A stretch of 64,000 bases of DNA from Nitrospira sp. GTDB lineage: Bacteria > Nitrospirota > Nitrospiria > Nitrospirales > Nitrospiraceae. A program made the translations under genes and the position numbers. This document shows, piece after piece, positions 25,340 through 34,818 of this stretch (its first letter is position 1; each line of letters starts with the position of its first letter). Below the pieces are notes generated by a model, which worked only from the letters and a program-made list of their open reading frames with translations, was not told the origin of the DNA and did not search any database. Where the stretch lies: positions 1,426,001-1,490,000 of the forward strand of contig CP060499.1 in assembly GCA_024760525.1 (NCBI GenBank), read 5' to 3'.

Positions 25340-25899
25340 CCCGGCCCGCGCAGTCCCGGTTCGGCAATCGGTTCTGTGTCGGTCTCGTGCTTTCGTGCGC
25401 AGCAATGGTCCTGACGGGGTCGCGTTGCGACGTCTCAGCTGCGTCGGTGGACGTCTGGTATTCCCCCGAGGATAAACCGCTCGAACGTGTCGTGAGGATT
25501 TATGATCATGCCAAGCGGTACATCTTCGTTGCCGCGTACGGTTTGACATCGCCTCTCTCGGTGAAGGCGCTGGTCGAAGCCAAAAAACGCGGTATTGATG
25601 TGCGTATCCTCTCGGATCGCGATCGGCTTCAGGATACGAAGCAGCAGACGGCTCTTTCAACGTTGCGGGAAGCCGGCATTCCGATCAAGATCAATCGGCA
25701 TGACGGTCTTATGCATTTGAAACAGGTCGTCGTCGATGACGAGGTCAATACCAACGGATCCATGAATCAGACCACCAGTGGCAACCGTTACAATGATGAG
25801 CGGGTGGATATTATTCGAGACCATGCGATTACCGTCAAGGCCCGTGAAAAGTTTCTCTCGCTCTGGAAGGACCAGGAGCGATTTACCGAGTGGAAATAG
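25336..25899 (+). CDS. Exported phospholipase D/Nuc-family protein (single HKD)
   Basis: A 187-residue protein with a signal peptide (about residues 15-38, ending VSAA) and one HKD motif, HLKQVVVDDEVNTNGSMNQT. The size and single motif resemble the Nuc endonuclease group, which works as a dimer. A periplasmic or secreted nuclease or phosphodiesterase is likely, though lipid substrates cannot be excluded. The start at 25336 overlaps the upstream stop. Confidence 0.85.
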   Translation: MTRPAQSRFGNRFCVGLVLSCAAMVLTGSRCDVSAASVDVWYSPEDKPLERVVRIYDHAKRYIFVAAYGLTSPLSVKALVEAKKRGIDVRILSDRDRLQDTKQQTALSTLREAGIPIKINRHDGLMHLKQVVVDDEVNTNGSMNQTTSGNRYNDERVDIIRDHAITVKAREKFLSLWKDQERFTEWK

Positions 25900-25991
25900 C
25901 GAGAGAGTCACAGTCCTGAGACTTTGGAAAGAAGGCGCAACCTTGATCGCCGTTCGGATGCATCGTCGAGTGGGTATAGATATGAGGAACA

Positions 25992-27263
25992 ATGGTTGAG
26001 GAAACGGACATTGCGGTAGTTGGAGCAGGCGGGGGTGGGGCAGTGCTTGCGCTCGCACTAGCCCAGAAGGGAATCAAAACGATTGTTTTCGAGCAAGCAC
26101 CTGGACCTCCACAGGGCTTGCGAGGGGAAATCCTGCAACCGAACGGCCAGCAAGTTCTCGATCGCTTGGGGTTGCTGGGCCGCTTGCCGGTGGAGTCCAC
26201 GCGTATCGTGCACAAGTTTCATTTCTGCCGTGTCGGCGGCGAGCGGCTGTGCACCGTGGACTATGGGGATCTTCCTCCACCCTATAATCGGGCCGTAGTG
26301 ACCTTGCCTAACGTGGCGCATCATGCCATTCTGAACGCGATCGAGAGCGAATCCTCCGTCTCGCTACGGTACCGCACGACCTTCATGGGGTTGCTTCGTG
26401 AGAATGGCCGGGTGGTCGGGCTGACGGCCAAGCAGGGGGACGACCACGTGACCGTGAAAGCGAAGGTGGTCGTCGGCGCCGATGGGGCGTTCTCAAAAGT
26501 TCGCGAAGCCTTGCAGATTCCAGCCGATCTCCATCTCTACCCGCAAGGGTACCTGATTGCCATGTTGGAAGCCGCGGTTCCTCTGAATGAAGCCAAGTAT
26601 TTCGTCGGCAAGCGGACGATCCTCGGCATGTTTCCCGCTGCGGGGAACAAAGTCTATGCGTTCTATATGATCAAAGCAGGGTCATACGACCGTGTGAAAG
26701 AGGCAGGCATTCCAGCCCTCCAAGAGGCCTGGATCGCGATCGATCCGTCCAGCGAGGCAATATTTCGGACATTAGCCGACTGGAAGCAAACCGCCTTCAT
26801 GCCGACCGGGCGCGTCCGCACTCCGACATGGGTGGCCGACGGGGCGGTGCTGATCGGGGATGCAGCGCATGCCATGAATCCGCATGCCTCGCAAGGGCGC
26901 ATGCAGGCGATGGTGGATGCGATGACACTGGCAGACCTCTTGCCTGCGTGTCTGGCGAAGAACGAGTATTCCGCCGGGACGTTGAAGGCCTACGAACAGG
27001 CACGTCGGCCTCACGTCACGATGCTGCAGAAGTTGGCCGACGAACAAGTGTTATTTTGGAACACGGCGAATCCGGCCATCGCATTTCTCCGCGATCGGGT
27101 CTTTCGCACGCTCGATCGCAACGCGCGCCTGCGCTATCGTGTCTTGTCCACCACGGCGGGACTTCGCAAGACCCCTCCATTTAGTCCGCTCGATCGGATC
27201 ATGGCGGCTGGATTCCTGCCGGATCCATCAGCTCGTCACACGGCGGCGGGAGGCATGCAGTAG
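25992..27263 (+). CDS. FAD-dependent monooxygenase (UbiH/PHBH fold)
   Basis: A 423-residue flavoprotein with the Rossmann GAGGGG (residues 11-16) in IAVVGAGGGGAVLALALA, the DG motif VVVGADGAFSKVRE, and GDAAHAMNPHASQG for FAD ribityl binding near residue 290. This is the para-hydroxybenzoate hydroxylase fold, used for quinone ring hydroxylation, aromatic oxidation or isoprenoid reduction. Substrate cannot be assigned. It lies 4 bp before the nucleotidyltransferase-like gene. Confidence 0.88.
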   Translation: MVEETDIAVVGAGGGGAVLALALAQKGIKTIVFEQAPGPPQGLRGEILQPNGQQVLDRLGLLGRLPVESTRIVHKFHFCRVGGERLCTVDYGDLPPPYNRAVVTLPNVAHHAILNAIESESSVSLRYRTTFMGLLRENGRVVGLTAKQGDDHVTVKAKVVVGADGAFSKVREALQIPADLHLYPQGYLIAMLEAAVPLNEAKYFVGKRTILGMFPAAGNKVYAFYMIKAGSYDRVKEAGIPALQEAWIAIDPSSEAIFRTLADWKQTAFMPTGRVRTPTWVADGAVLIGDAAHAMNPHASQGRMQAMVDAMTLADLLPACLAKNEYSAGTLKAYEQARRPHVTMLQKLADEQVLFWNTANPAIAFLRDRVFRTLDRNARLRYRVLSTTAGLRKTPPFSPLDRIMAAGFLPDPSARHTAAGGMQ

Positions 27264-27267
27264 GATC

Positions 27268-28023
27268 ATGTCCCCGATAGACTGGACGATAGACGGCTTG
27301 CCTGATGAGACTCATAAACTATTAAAGTCATACATAAAGGATGTCACGAAAACGTATGGAAATGAAGTAGAAGGGATCATCTTATATGGTAGCGCGGTAC
27401 GAGGAGAATTCCTGCCGGGGCGTTCCAACCTCAATGTACTGTTGGTGATGTCGTCTGACGATCTTGCTGTCTTAAAAAAATATAGCGCCATTCACAAACG
27501 CTGGAGCAAAGAGCAAGTGGTTGTTCCGTTGTTTCTGACGGCAGACGACCTCCAATCCGGCTCATCTGCCTTCCCCCTCGAATATCAAGACATTCTCGAA
27601 TGCCATCGGCTGCTCTGGGGGCAAGATCCCTTCGTCGGCCTCAAGATCGACCCTCGGTATTTGGCTGCCGAAGTCATCCAGGCGTTACGGGGAAATCTCC
27701 TCCGTCTCCGCCAGCGCCTCGTCGAAGGGCAAAGTTCAGAAGAAGCCATTATCATTCTCTTGCCGCTGTCCGTTACGGCGCTCCTCCCCGCACTGCGGGG
27801 TCTACAACGATTGCTGGGGCGTCCGGTTATCGCCCACGGAGAGCCCCTCCTGAAGGACGTCGAGTCCTATCTGGAGATTGATCTTGCTGGGCTTCATGAC
27901 GCGCTATCGCTCAAGCGTGGGCACATTTCCCCAGGCCAGAAGGAGATCCCAAGACTCATGGACCGATACCTTGAAACTCTGACTCGACTCGTACACTCCG
28001 CAGAAGAGCGCATCAAGCGATGA
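27268..28023 (+). CDS. Nucleotidyltransferase-fold protein with altered catalytic Asp
   Basis: A 251-residue protein. An MNT-type nucleotidyltransferase motif is recognisable at residues 41-60 (GSAVRGEFLPGRSNLNVLLV). The usual SDxD metal-binding aspartates are replaced by Asn54 and Asn56, so catalysis is doubtful. The C-terminal half is helical. The start at 27268 follows the monooxygenase stop by 4 bp, and the stop overlaps the next ATG. It may be a binding or regulatory relic of the fold. Confidence 0.75.
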   Translation: MSPIDWTIDGLPDETHKLLKSYIKDVTKTYGNEVEGIILYGSAVRGEFLPGRSNLNVLLVMSSDDLAVLKKYSAIHKRWSKEQVVVPLFLTADDLQSGSSAFPLEYQDILECHRLLWGQDPFVGLKIDPRYLAAEVIQALRGNLLRLRQRLVEGQSSEEAIIILLPLSVTALLPALRGLQRLLGRPVIAHGEPLLKDVESYLEIDLAGLHDALSLKRGHISPGQKEIPRLMDRYLETLTRLVHSAEERIKR

Positions 28024-28772
28024 TGCTTCGATCCGGCCGGCGACTTACCAGAGTGACGGTGATGAGTTTTATCGTCGTGCTGTGGGTCGCTGCCGCTCAC
28101 GCGTCATTGTACGATCGGCCCAAAGAGCGTGTGCCTCTTCCCAGTCCCATCGGATATGTCAGCGATCATGCGCAGGTGGTGGAGGCAGAGTGGAAGGAAC
28201 GCATCAGGTCCGTCTGCATAGATCTTGAAAAGAAAAGCGGCGTCGAAATGGTCATCGTGACGGTGCCCACGATTAAACCGTATCCATCGGCCAAGGAATA
28301 CGCGGACGCGCTGTATGAAAAATGGCAAATCGGCTCCACGCAGCAGGAACATGGGGTAATGGTGCTGGTCGCCGTACAGGAACGGCAAGCGGCGATGGCC
28401 TTAGGGCGAAAAATGTTTCCGGTTATTACACCCGCCGTCAGAAGTGAAGTCAGTCGAATCTATCTTCAACCTGCGATCGAGCGCGGGCATTTCGGTGAGG
28501 GTCTGTACCGATCAGCCGTTGCACTGGCCACACCTGCACAAGAGGTGAGGTTCGATGCCCCGACACGGACCCGGTTTCGGGGACTTGGGGTTTGGATTAC
28601 GCTCGGCACCACCGTTGCGATCATTTCATTTTTCTGGTGGATCAGCCGGCCGGATCTGCGGCACCCCTACAGGCGCATTCAAAATGGTGAATATTGGGGA
28701 ACGGGTCAAGGTGGATTCGGTGGGAATTGGGGCGGCTTTGGCGGCGGCACGAGCGGGGAGGGGTGGAGATAG
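28020..28772 (+). CDS. TPM-domain (YgcG-like) membrane protein
   Basis: A 250-residue protein with a signal peptide (residues about 10-29, ending AAHA), a TPM domain with GYVSDHAQVVEAEWKERIR and GVEMVIVTVPTI, then one membrane helix (VWITLGTTVAIISFFWWI) and a Gly-rich tail (GGFGGNWGGFGGGTSG). The order matches the YgcG family, whose domain sits outside the membrane. It overlaps the upstream gene by 4 bp. Confidence 0.85.
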   Translation: MMLRSGRRLTRVTVMSFIVVLWVAAAHASLYDRPKERVPLPSPIGYVSDHAQVVEAEWKERIRSVCIDLEKKSGVEMVIVTVPTIKPYPSAKEYADALYEKWQIGSTQQEHGVMVLVAVQERQAAMALGRKMFPVITPAVRSEVSRIYLQPAIERGHFGEGLYRSAVALATPAQEVRFDAPTRTRFRGLGVWITLGTTVAIISFFWWISRPDLRHPYRRIQNGEYWGTGQGGFGGNWGGFGGGTSGEGWR

Positions 28773-28869
28773 CGGAGAGGCGAAACTGACCCACGGATTT
28801 GGTGCGACTCATCTATGCAGTATCCATACTGCCGGTTCTCAGTTTTCTAACCATAGTGGAGATTCAGCA

Positions 28870-29643
28870 ATGAACAGTACCTGTATCTGGAGGCGGTTCC
28901 AGTCGACGCTGAGCGCCTTTGCAATCCTATCTCTATTCTTTTCCGGCTGTGCAACCACGGCCCATGACAGTAAGACTGCTTCAACTCCCTCTCAAGACCT
29001 CACCGATGCGGCGATTGAACGCTACATTCGCACCCACCCGGAAGTGATCGTCCAATCGCTGCAGGCCATGGAAGCCAAACGACAGGCTGAACTGCAAGAG
29101 CGTCAAAAAACGGCTGTCGCCGCGAAACAAAAAGAGCTGCTCCACGATCCGACCTCACCGGTCAGCGGCAATCCGAAGGGCGAGATCACCGTGGTGGAGT
29201 TTTACGACTACCGCTGCGGCTACTGTAAGAAGGCGGCTTCGGCTGTTACGGAACTTCAGAAGGAAGATCGCCGTGTGCGGGTGGTCTATAAGGACTTCCC
29301 TATTTTGGGCGAGCCGTCGGAGCTTGCGGCCAAGGCCGCGCTCGCGTCTCAGGCGCAGGGCAAGCACCAGGCATTCCATGAAGCGTTGCTGGCGTCTCAT
29401 GCCGATATGACCAGGGAAGCGATCTTGAAGATTGCCGTTCGCGTTGGCCTCGACGCCAAACGTCTGGAGACGGACATGGCCGATCCGAAGTGGCAGGCTG
29501 TCATCGAGAAGAACCGGGCGCTCGCTAACGATCTCGGCATCTCGGGCACTCCGGGGTTCATCGTGGGGACTGAACTGGTGCCTGGAGCACTGGATTTGAA
29601 CGGATTGAAGGAGTTGATCGCCCGGGCAGGACAGGGAAAATGA
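28870..29643 (+). CDS. DsbA-like thioredoxin-fold lipoprotein
   Basis: A 257-residue protein with a lipobox ending at Cys27 (LFFSGC), so it is probably anchored in the periplasm. After a charged helical linker comes a DsbA-type domain with redox pair Cys116 and Cys119 (RCGYC) and the cis-Pro loop GTPGFIVG. It resembles DsbA/DsbC-like thiol oxidoreductases. The start is ATG 28870. A decayed copy of its 3' end lies at 33110. Confidence 0.88.
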   Translation: MNSTCIWRRFQSTLSAFAILSLFFSGCATTAHDSKTASTPSQDLTDAAIERYIRTHPEVIVQSLQAMEAKRQAELQERQKTAVAAKQKELLHDPTSPVSGNPKGEITVVEFYDYRCGYCKKAASAVTELQKEDRRVRVVYKDFPILGEPSELAAKAALASQAQGKHQAFHEALLASHADMTREAILKIAVRVGLDAKRLETDMADPKWQAVIEKNRALANDLGISGTPGFIVGTELVPGALDLNGLKELIARAGQGK

Positions 29644-29824
29644 CGAAGCAGAAATCAAGGCCGGCCAAATGAGAGCAATGTGGACGGGCGATCACCTCAG
29701 CGGCGCTTGACGGCTGCTGTAAACCGGCCGAGAATGTGCGCCCCATGGGCGTGTGCCGCCTCTTGCCGAGACCAACAAGACCCTGGTTGGATGAACGGCA
29801 GAAGCGCAAAAGGGACGACTGACA

Positions 29825-31969
29825 GTGCCTAACACGCAGGAAAATAGCCCTATCGCCATCGACACGCCGCTGGGGAAGGATATCCTCTTCCTCAGAGGAT
29901 TCACCGGGCAGGAGTCGATCTCACGGCTCTTTGCCTTTGAGCTCGATCTGCTCTCAACGAATCGCGACATCAAGTTCGAAGACATCGTCGGAAAACGGAT
30001 CTCGGTCCGGCTCAGCCTGGGGATGGACAAGAAACGATACTTCAACGGCTTCATGAGTCGGTTTATGCAGACCGGCGAGGAGCGCGAGTTAGCCACCTAT
30101 CGAGCGACCATGGTGCCGTGGTTCTGGTTTCTCACGCGAACGGCCGATTGCCGCACCTTTCAGAATATGACCATTCCCGACATCCTCTTGAAGATCTTCG
30201 ACAATGCCGGCTTCAAGGATGTCAGGAGCGAGTTACAGGGTATTTGGGAGCCTGTCGACTATTGCGTGCAGTATCGAGAGACCGACTTCAGTTTCGTTTC
30301 GCGTCTCATGGAACAACATGGAATGTTTTACTTCTTCGAACACGAAGAAAGGAAGCACACGCTGGTGCTTGCCGACCAGTCTTCCTCGCACAAACCTTGC
30401 CCCGAAACGGCGTCGGCGCGATGGAAGCCGGAAGGCAGCGCACCGAACGAAGCAGATGTAATTCACCGCCTCCAAATCGCACGAGAGTTTCGTGCGGGCA
30501 AATACACGCTGACGGACTACAATTTTGAAATGCCGAGCACCAGCCTGATGGCGACGGTCGGCGGCGACGACGCATACGAGATGTACGATTACCCTGGCGA
30601 ATACGAAAAGAAGGTGCAAGGAGATAGACTCGCCAAGACCAGGATTGAGGAGGAAGAAGCGCAGTCTCTCACTTTACGGGGCACCGGCGCCTGCCGGACC
30701 TTTGCAGCCGGCTATGCGTTCGATTTCAAGGAATACTTCCGCAAAGACATGAACCAGGCCTATGTGCTCACGCAGGTCCACCATACGGCTTCGATCGGTG
30801 AAGCTGGCGGCAGGGGTAGTGGTGGGCAAGAGCACCTAACCTATACGAATACCTTCACGGCGATCCCGCGCAGCGTTCCCTATCGGCCGGAACGGCTGAC
30901 CCCAAGACCGATTGTGCAGGGGCCTCAGACGGCTGTCGTCGTAGGACCGGTCGGAGAAGAAATCCATGTCGATCAGTACGGTCGCGTCAAGGTGCAGTTC
31001 TTCTGGGATCGGGAGGGAAACAAGAACGAGGCCAGTTCCTGCTGGGTGCGTGTTTCTCAGCTCTGGGCCGGCAAACAATGGGGCGCGATGTTCATTCCAC
31101 GCATTGGGCAAGAAGTGATCGTCGAATTCCTCGAAGGCGATCCTGACCATCCGATCATCACCGGCCGTGTCTATAACGCGGAGCAGATGCCGCCCTATGC
31201 CTTGCCGGCGCAACAAACCCAGAGCGGTATCAAGAGTCGGTCGAGTAAAGGCGGCGGTCCGGCCAACTTCAACGAACTGCGCTTCGAGGATAAGATCGGG
31301 AACGAAGAAATCTATCTGCATGCGGAAAAGACCTTGACGATCGAAGTCGAACAGGACGAGAGCCGGTCGGTCGGACACGACGCAACGCTCAAGGTCGGCA
31401 ATCATAAGACGCTGACGGTAGGCGGCAACCACAGCGAAACTGTCAGCGGGAATGAAACGATCACGGTCAGCGCGGATTCGGCTCATACCACCGGGCGTTC
31501 ACAGGTCTTGACCATCGGCGCGGCCTATCACGTGAGTGTCGGCGGGGCGATGAAGGAAACGGTCGGTGCCGCCAGAACCGAAGAGACCGGAGCAGCGAAG
31601 TCGGTCACGGTCGGCCGCGGGAGCAGTGAACATATTGGAACGAGCAAATCCGTCGATGCCGGCGGTGACATTTCCGAGAATGCGGGAAAGAATATTTCCC
31701 TCAAGGCGGGCAAGGACGTGGTGATCAATGCCGGAAAAAGTATAGCGGCCAGCGCCGGCGAGAATATCAGCGAAAGCGCAGGAAAGGATGCCGCCGTTAA
31801 AGCCGGCAAGAAACTGGTGCTCGATGCCGGCGATGAAATCACCATCCAGACCGGGAGCGCCAAGATACACATGAAAAAGAGCGGGGACATCGTCATCGAG
31901 GGGAAGAAGATTTCGCTGAAAGCGTCGGGTGATCTTGTGCTGAAAGGCCGGAAGATTCAGCAGAATTAG
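29825..31969 (+). CDS. vgrG: VgrG tip protein, orphan
   Basis: A 714-residue VgrG: an N-terminal gp27-like part (GFTGQESISRLFAFELDLLS, YCVQYRETDFSFVSRLMEQ) followed by a gp5-like OB domain (GRVKVQFFWDREG, SQLWAGKQWG, FLEGDPDHPIITGRVYN). The C-terminal 200 residues are a repeat-rich beta-helix needle with an eight-residue period (KNISLKAGKDVVINAGK). No fused effector domain is visible. No other T6SS genes occur in the window, so the secretion core must lie elsewhere or be absent. Start is GTG. Confidence 0.92.
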   Translation: MPNTQENSPIAIDTPLGKDILFLRGFTGQESISRLFAFELDLLSTNRDIKFEDIVGKRISVRLSLGMDKKRYFNGFMSRFMQTGEERELATYRATMVPWFWFLTRTADCRTFQNMTIPDILLKIFDNAGFKDVRSELQGIWEPVDYCVQYRETDFSFVSRLMEQHGMFYFFEHEERKHTLVLADQSSSHKPCPETASARWKPEGSAPNEADVIHRLQIAREFRAGKYTLTDYNFEMPSTSLMATVGGDDAYEMYDYPGEYEKKVQGDRLAKTRIEEEEAQSLTLRGTGACRTFAAGYAFDFKEYFRKDMNQAYVLTQVHHTASIGEAGGRGSGGQEHLTYTNTFTAIPRSVPYRPERLTPRPIVQGPQTAVVVGPVGEEIHVDQYGRVKVQFFWDREGNKNEASSCWVRVSQLWAGKQWGAMFIPRIGQEVIVEFLEGDPDHPIITGRVYNAEQMPPYALPAQQTQSGIKSRSSKGGGPANFNELRFEDKIGNEEIYLHAEKTLTIEVEQDESRSVGHDATLKVGNHKTLTVGGNHSETVSGNETITVSADSAHTTGRSQVLTIGAAYHVSVGGAMKETVGAARTEETGAAKSVTVGRGSSEHIGTSKSVDAGGDISENAGKNISLKAGKDVVINAGKSIAASAGENISESAGKDAAVKAGKKLVLDAGDEITIQTGSAKIHMKKSGDIVIEGKKISLKASGDLVLKGRKIQQN

Positions 31970-32039
31970 GAGAGACCTTTGGAGTGCATGAAGATACGGG
32001 AGTACCTTGAGGAATAGATAGATTCGCGGGAGATACTTT

Positions 32040-32996
32040 TTGATTGACCTCGTGCGGTGTTGGCGTGAGAGGCTGGCTCGCGTAGCATTGTTATTCTGCG
32101 TCACACTTTTGTGTGGCCTCCCGGCGGCATGCGCGCAAAAACCGATGCTGACTACCGCGCCAGCAATGCATCACAAGACAAGATCGACGGGAGACGGCGC
32201 TGAACGAGGGGTCTTACCCGGCCTTGTCGTGTCCAACGCAACCGTACAAGCGATCGCGCCGACCGCGAGTCTCACCACTGTCCGAAACGCGATCCAGGTG
32301 ACGTCGAAGAGCGTCTCCGTGAACCTCCGCATCGCCCCGAACCTCCCGGTGACGGTCCCCGTCGAGATCAGCGTCGCATATATCTCTCCTGCCCAAACCC
32401 AGCGTCAGACGAAAACCTATAATCCCGCCACCGGTCTGACCCTTCTGTATCACGAGGCCGAAGGGGACGGTAAGCCTCGATCCATGCATCTCGATATCAC
32501 TGTGCGCGAATTGGTTCCCAATGGGCAATCCTTCTCCTCCGGCAAAGATTTCACGATCATCCCGCTCTACGATGTCTCGCTCAGTCGGTTGAGGTTCGCG
32601 ATGCTTGCCGGGTGTGATATCCATGGGAAAAATGACATCACCTTGCGCTGGGACTCGCCTGACGGACGGAGAAGAGAGGTCCAGTTTGGCGTCGCCAAAC
32701 ACGGGGAAAGGGTGATCAGGCAGTTCTCGTGGGGCCACAGGGGCATCAGCACAGAATCAACCCTCGTTGAGCCCAGCATGCAATTTTTTGAACGTGATCC
32801 TCTCCCTAATTTCGGCTTCAACCCATTACGTCGCTCATCAACACCGTTGGTGCCGGGACCGAAAAAGCAGGTGTTTGACTTTGTTTTGAACGAGAAGGCA
32901 TCAGGGCCATCGGGCCAGACCACCGTGATTGCCGGTTGTCAGGCGAGGATTAAATACCGCATCGACCGCAAGGTGATGACGTTTGATCGAATCTAA
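32040..32996 (+). CDS. Exported protein downstream of vgrG
   Basis: Up to 318 residues. A signal segment (LLFCVTLLCGLPAACA) precedes a beta-rich mature part with no motif I recognise. The start is unclear: TTG 32040 is first and GTG 32052 is close by, and neither has a good ribosome site. The gene follows vgrG by 70 bp and lies within the same repeat-bounded segment, so it may be a cargo, immunity or accessory protein. This is inference from position alone. Confidence 0.6.
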   Translation: MIDLVRCWRERLARVALLFCVTLLCGLPAACAQKPMLTTAPAMHHKTRSTGDGAERGVLPGLVVSNATVQAIAPTASLTTVRNAIQVTSKSVSVNLRIAPNLPVTVPVEISVAYISPAQTQRQTKTYNPATGLTLLYHEAEGDGKPRSMHLDITVRELVPNGQSFSSGKDFTIIPLYDVSLSRLRFAMLAGCDIHGKNDITLRWDSPDGRRREVQFGVAKHGERVIRQFSWGHRGISTESTLVEPSMQFFERDPLPNFGFNPLRRSSTPLVPGPKKQVFDFVLNEKASGPSGQTTVIAGCQARIKYRIDRKVMTFDRI

Positions 32997-33109
32997 GGCC
33001 AGTGAACAAGGGATGTAAGGAAGTAAATCCAAATCCACACCAGCGTCTAACTCCACCTGTGCTGGCCAGGGAGGGACATGGCTAACTCTACATGGCATGG
33101 CGTTGTTCA

Positions 33110-33216
33110 AAGAATCGAGCGCTCGCCACCGAGATCGACATCTCGGGCACACCCGACTTCATCGTTGAAACTAATCTGGTACCTGGAGTGTTAGATTTGA
33201 ACAGACCAAAAAGTTA
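33110..33216 (+). pseudogene. Decayed 3' fragment of the dsbA-like gene
   Basis: It encodes KNRALATEIDISGTPDFIV and then LVPGVLDLNR, matching the end of the 28870 protein (KNRALANDLGISGTPGFIV). The active-site part is missing. A further weak match to sequence after the dsbA gene (29690-29743) lies at 33388-33438. Other bases between 32997 and 33494 show no supportable gene. Confidence 0.8.
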
Positions 33217-33494
33217 GTTGCGAAGAAACAAAGGGAAGCGAAGAACCAAAGGGGTCGGGAGTCTTTGTTCCGTCTTGCATTTTCGCGGTAAGTAGTGCTG
33301 CTTCAACAATTCTCGCCGTTCTCATCAAGTCCAGAAGCAGGCCGTTGCTGGTTCAGGGCGCACATGAAATCGATATGAAACGACGGTGACCTCGGGCGCG
33401 CTTGACGAAGCCAATGAACTTGCTGAGAATGTGCATAATGTATTCGAAACTTTCGCGGACCCAGCGAAACACTGTTAAGCCGCCGGAGGGGACT

Positions 33495-34508
33495 ATGTCT
33501 CATCGGTTTCGCGTGTTCATTGCCTCGCCAGGTGACGTGCCGTTGGAAAGGTCTGCTCTTGTACGGGCTGTTGAAGAAATTAATGTCACCACATGCCCTC
33601 TAATTGGGTGCACTCTTGAGGTCGTCAAATGGGAGAGCAACGCGGTTCCTGATGCGGGCCGTCCACAGCAAGTCATCAATGATCAGATCCCTGATTTTGA
33701 TATCTTCGTGGGTGTAATGTGGCGCCGATTCGGTACGCCAACCGGCATAGCAGAGTCAGGTACAGAGGAGGAGTACCGCATAGCTTGCGCGCGTTGGCAG
33801 AAGGAGCCATCCATGCCCTTGATGTTCTACTTCTGCCAAGAACCCTTCTATTCTAACTCTCTGGAGGAGCTAGAGCAGTTCAAGAAAGTCCTGTTGTTCC
33901 GGAAAGAGCTTGATGGCAAAGCCCTGACCTGGACATACGGTGAACACGCGGTTTTTGAAGGTACGATCCGAAAGCACCTATGCCAGAGACTTCCCAAGCT
34001 GGTCGAAGCTAGGGAGGGTACACGGCGTTCACGCGCCACCCCAAGTGAGGATTCAATCATGGCTCTTCACGATCTATGGCCCAAGCTCGATGCTGGTACT
34101 CAACGGGCGATCAACATCGCCTACAATGAAAACCGACTCGCTGGTGACCCTGGCATTCAGACGCGCGATCTGTTCTCGGCGCTGCTACGAGTACAAGACG
34201 CGCCGCTTCAGCAGGTTGTTCTTGAAATCCCGGAAACAGCGCTTCCGAAGCCGACTGCAGGTCCGGTTACCGATGAGCCATACATTCTCGCGGAGCGACC
34301 CTGGCTCTCAGGTTGTGTGGCTTCGTCCATCCGCAGGTTGAATAAGTTGGTACCCGCAGGCCACAAGATCACCCCAACCGACATATTCGCCGACATTGCC
34401 AAGAACGGTACCGGCGCTTCTGTAGCACTCTTACGTGAGCATAATGTCGGCCCTACTGACATAGATGCCATCCTCCGGCGAAAGGGCATCTCAGCGCTTG
34501 GAGTCTGA
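33495..34508 (+). CDS. DUF4062 protein with Clp N-like C-terminal repeats
   Basis: A 337-residue protein. The N-terminal half is DUF4062 (FRVFIASPGDVPLERSAL, FDIFVGVMWRRFGTPTG), a TIR-like Rossmann fold found in bacterial NTPase/STAND effectors. The C-terminal half has paired helical repeats like the N domain of Clp ATPases (AGDPGIQTRDLFSALLR, GHKITPTDIFADIAK). This pairing suggests a signalling or defence protein, but no NTPase domain is present. ATG 33495 follows CGGAGGGG. It stands alone beside the dsbA relic. Confidence 0.75.
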   Translation: MSHRFRVFIASPGDVPLERSALVRAVEEINVTTCPLIGCTLEVVKWESNAVPDAGRPQQVINDQIPDFDIFVGVMWRRFGTPTGIAESGTEEEYRIACARWQKEPSMPLMFYFCQEPFYSNSLEELEQFKKVLLFRKELDGKALTWTYGEHAVFEGTIRKHLCQRLPKLVEAREGTRRSRATPSEDSIMALHDLWPKLDAGTQRAINIAYNENRLAGDPGIQTRDLFSALLRVQDAPLQQVVLEIPETALPKPTAGPVTDEPYILAERPWLSGCVASSIRRLNKLVPAGHKITPTDIFADIAKNGTGASVALLREHNVGPTDIDAILRRKGISALGV

Positions 34509-34818
34509 GTCTGTTGTCCAACTCCTGGCTCAACATGCGGCTCTAGGAGACAGGATGCCTTGCCTCGGGGAGACATTAGCTCGCATGTTCAGCAGTCGAT
34601 AATACTCACCGGCCTGTCTCATCAACTCTTGCTGGAGTTCTACCAGCGCTCACTCGGGTTTGACCTCGCGTGGTCGTGGAGCACTCCACCGGAAATTTCC
34701 GCCGTTTGCTGGGCAACGTCAGTCTCCCCAACTCGCCATAGACCTGCCTCTCTCGAAAACGTAGAATGTGCCCAGCTGTCCTTCCTTCGTGGAGATCAAG
34801 AGCTAAGGGAATAGGCAC
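34509..34818. other. Gap without supportable gene
   Basis: Short frames in both directions lack family resemblance and ribosome sites. I see no repeat or hairpin of note. Confidence 0.5.

Noticed and set aside
34560..34814. Forward 84-residue frame
   Set aside because: No ribosome site, no signal or motif, and composition unlike neighbouring genes.
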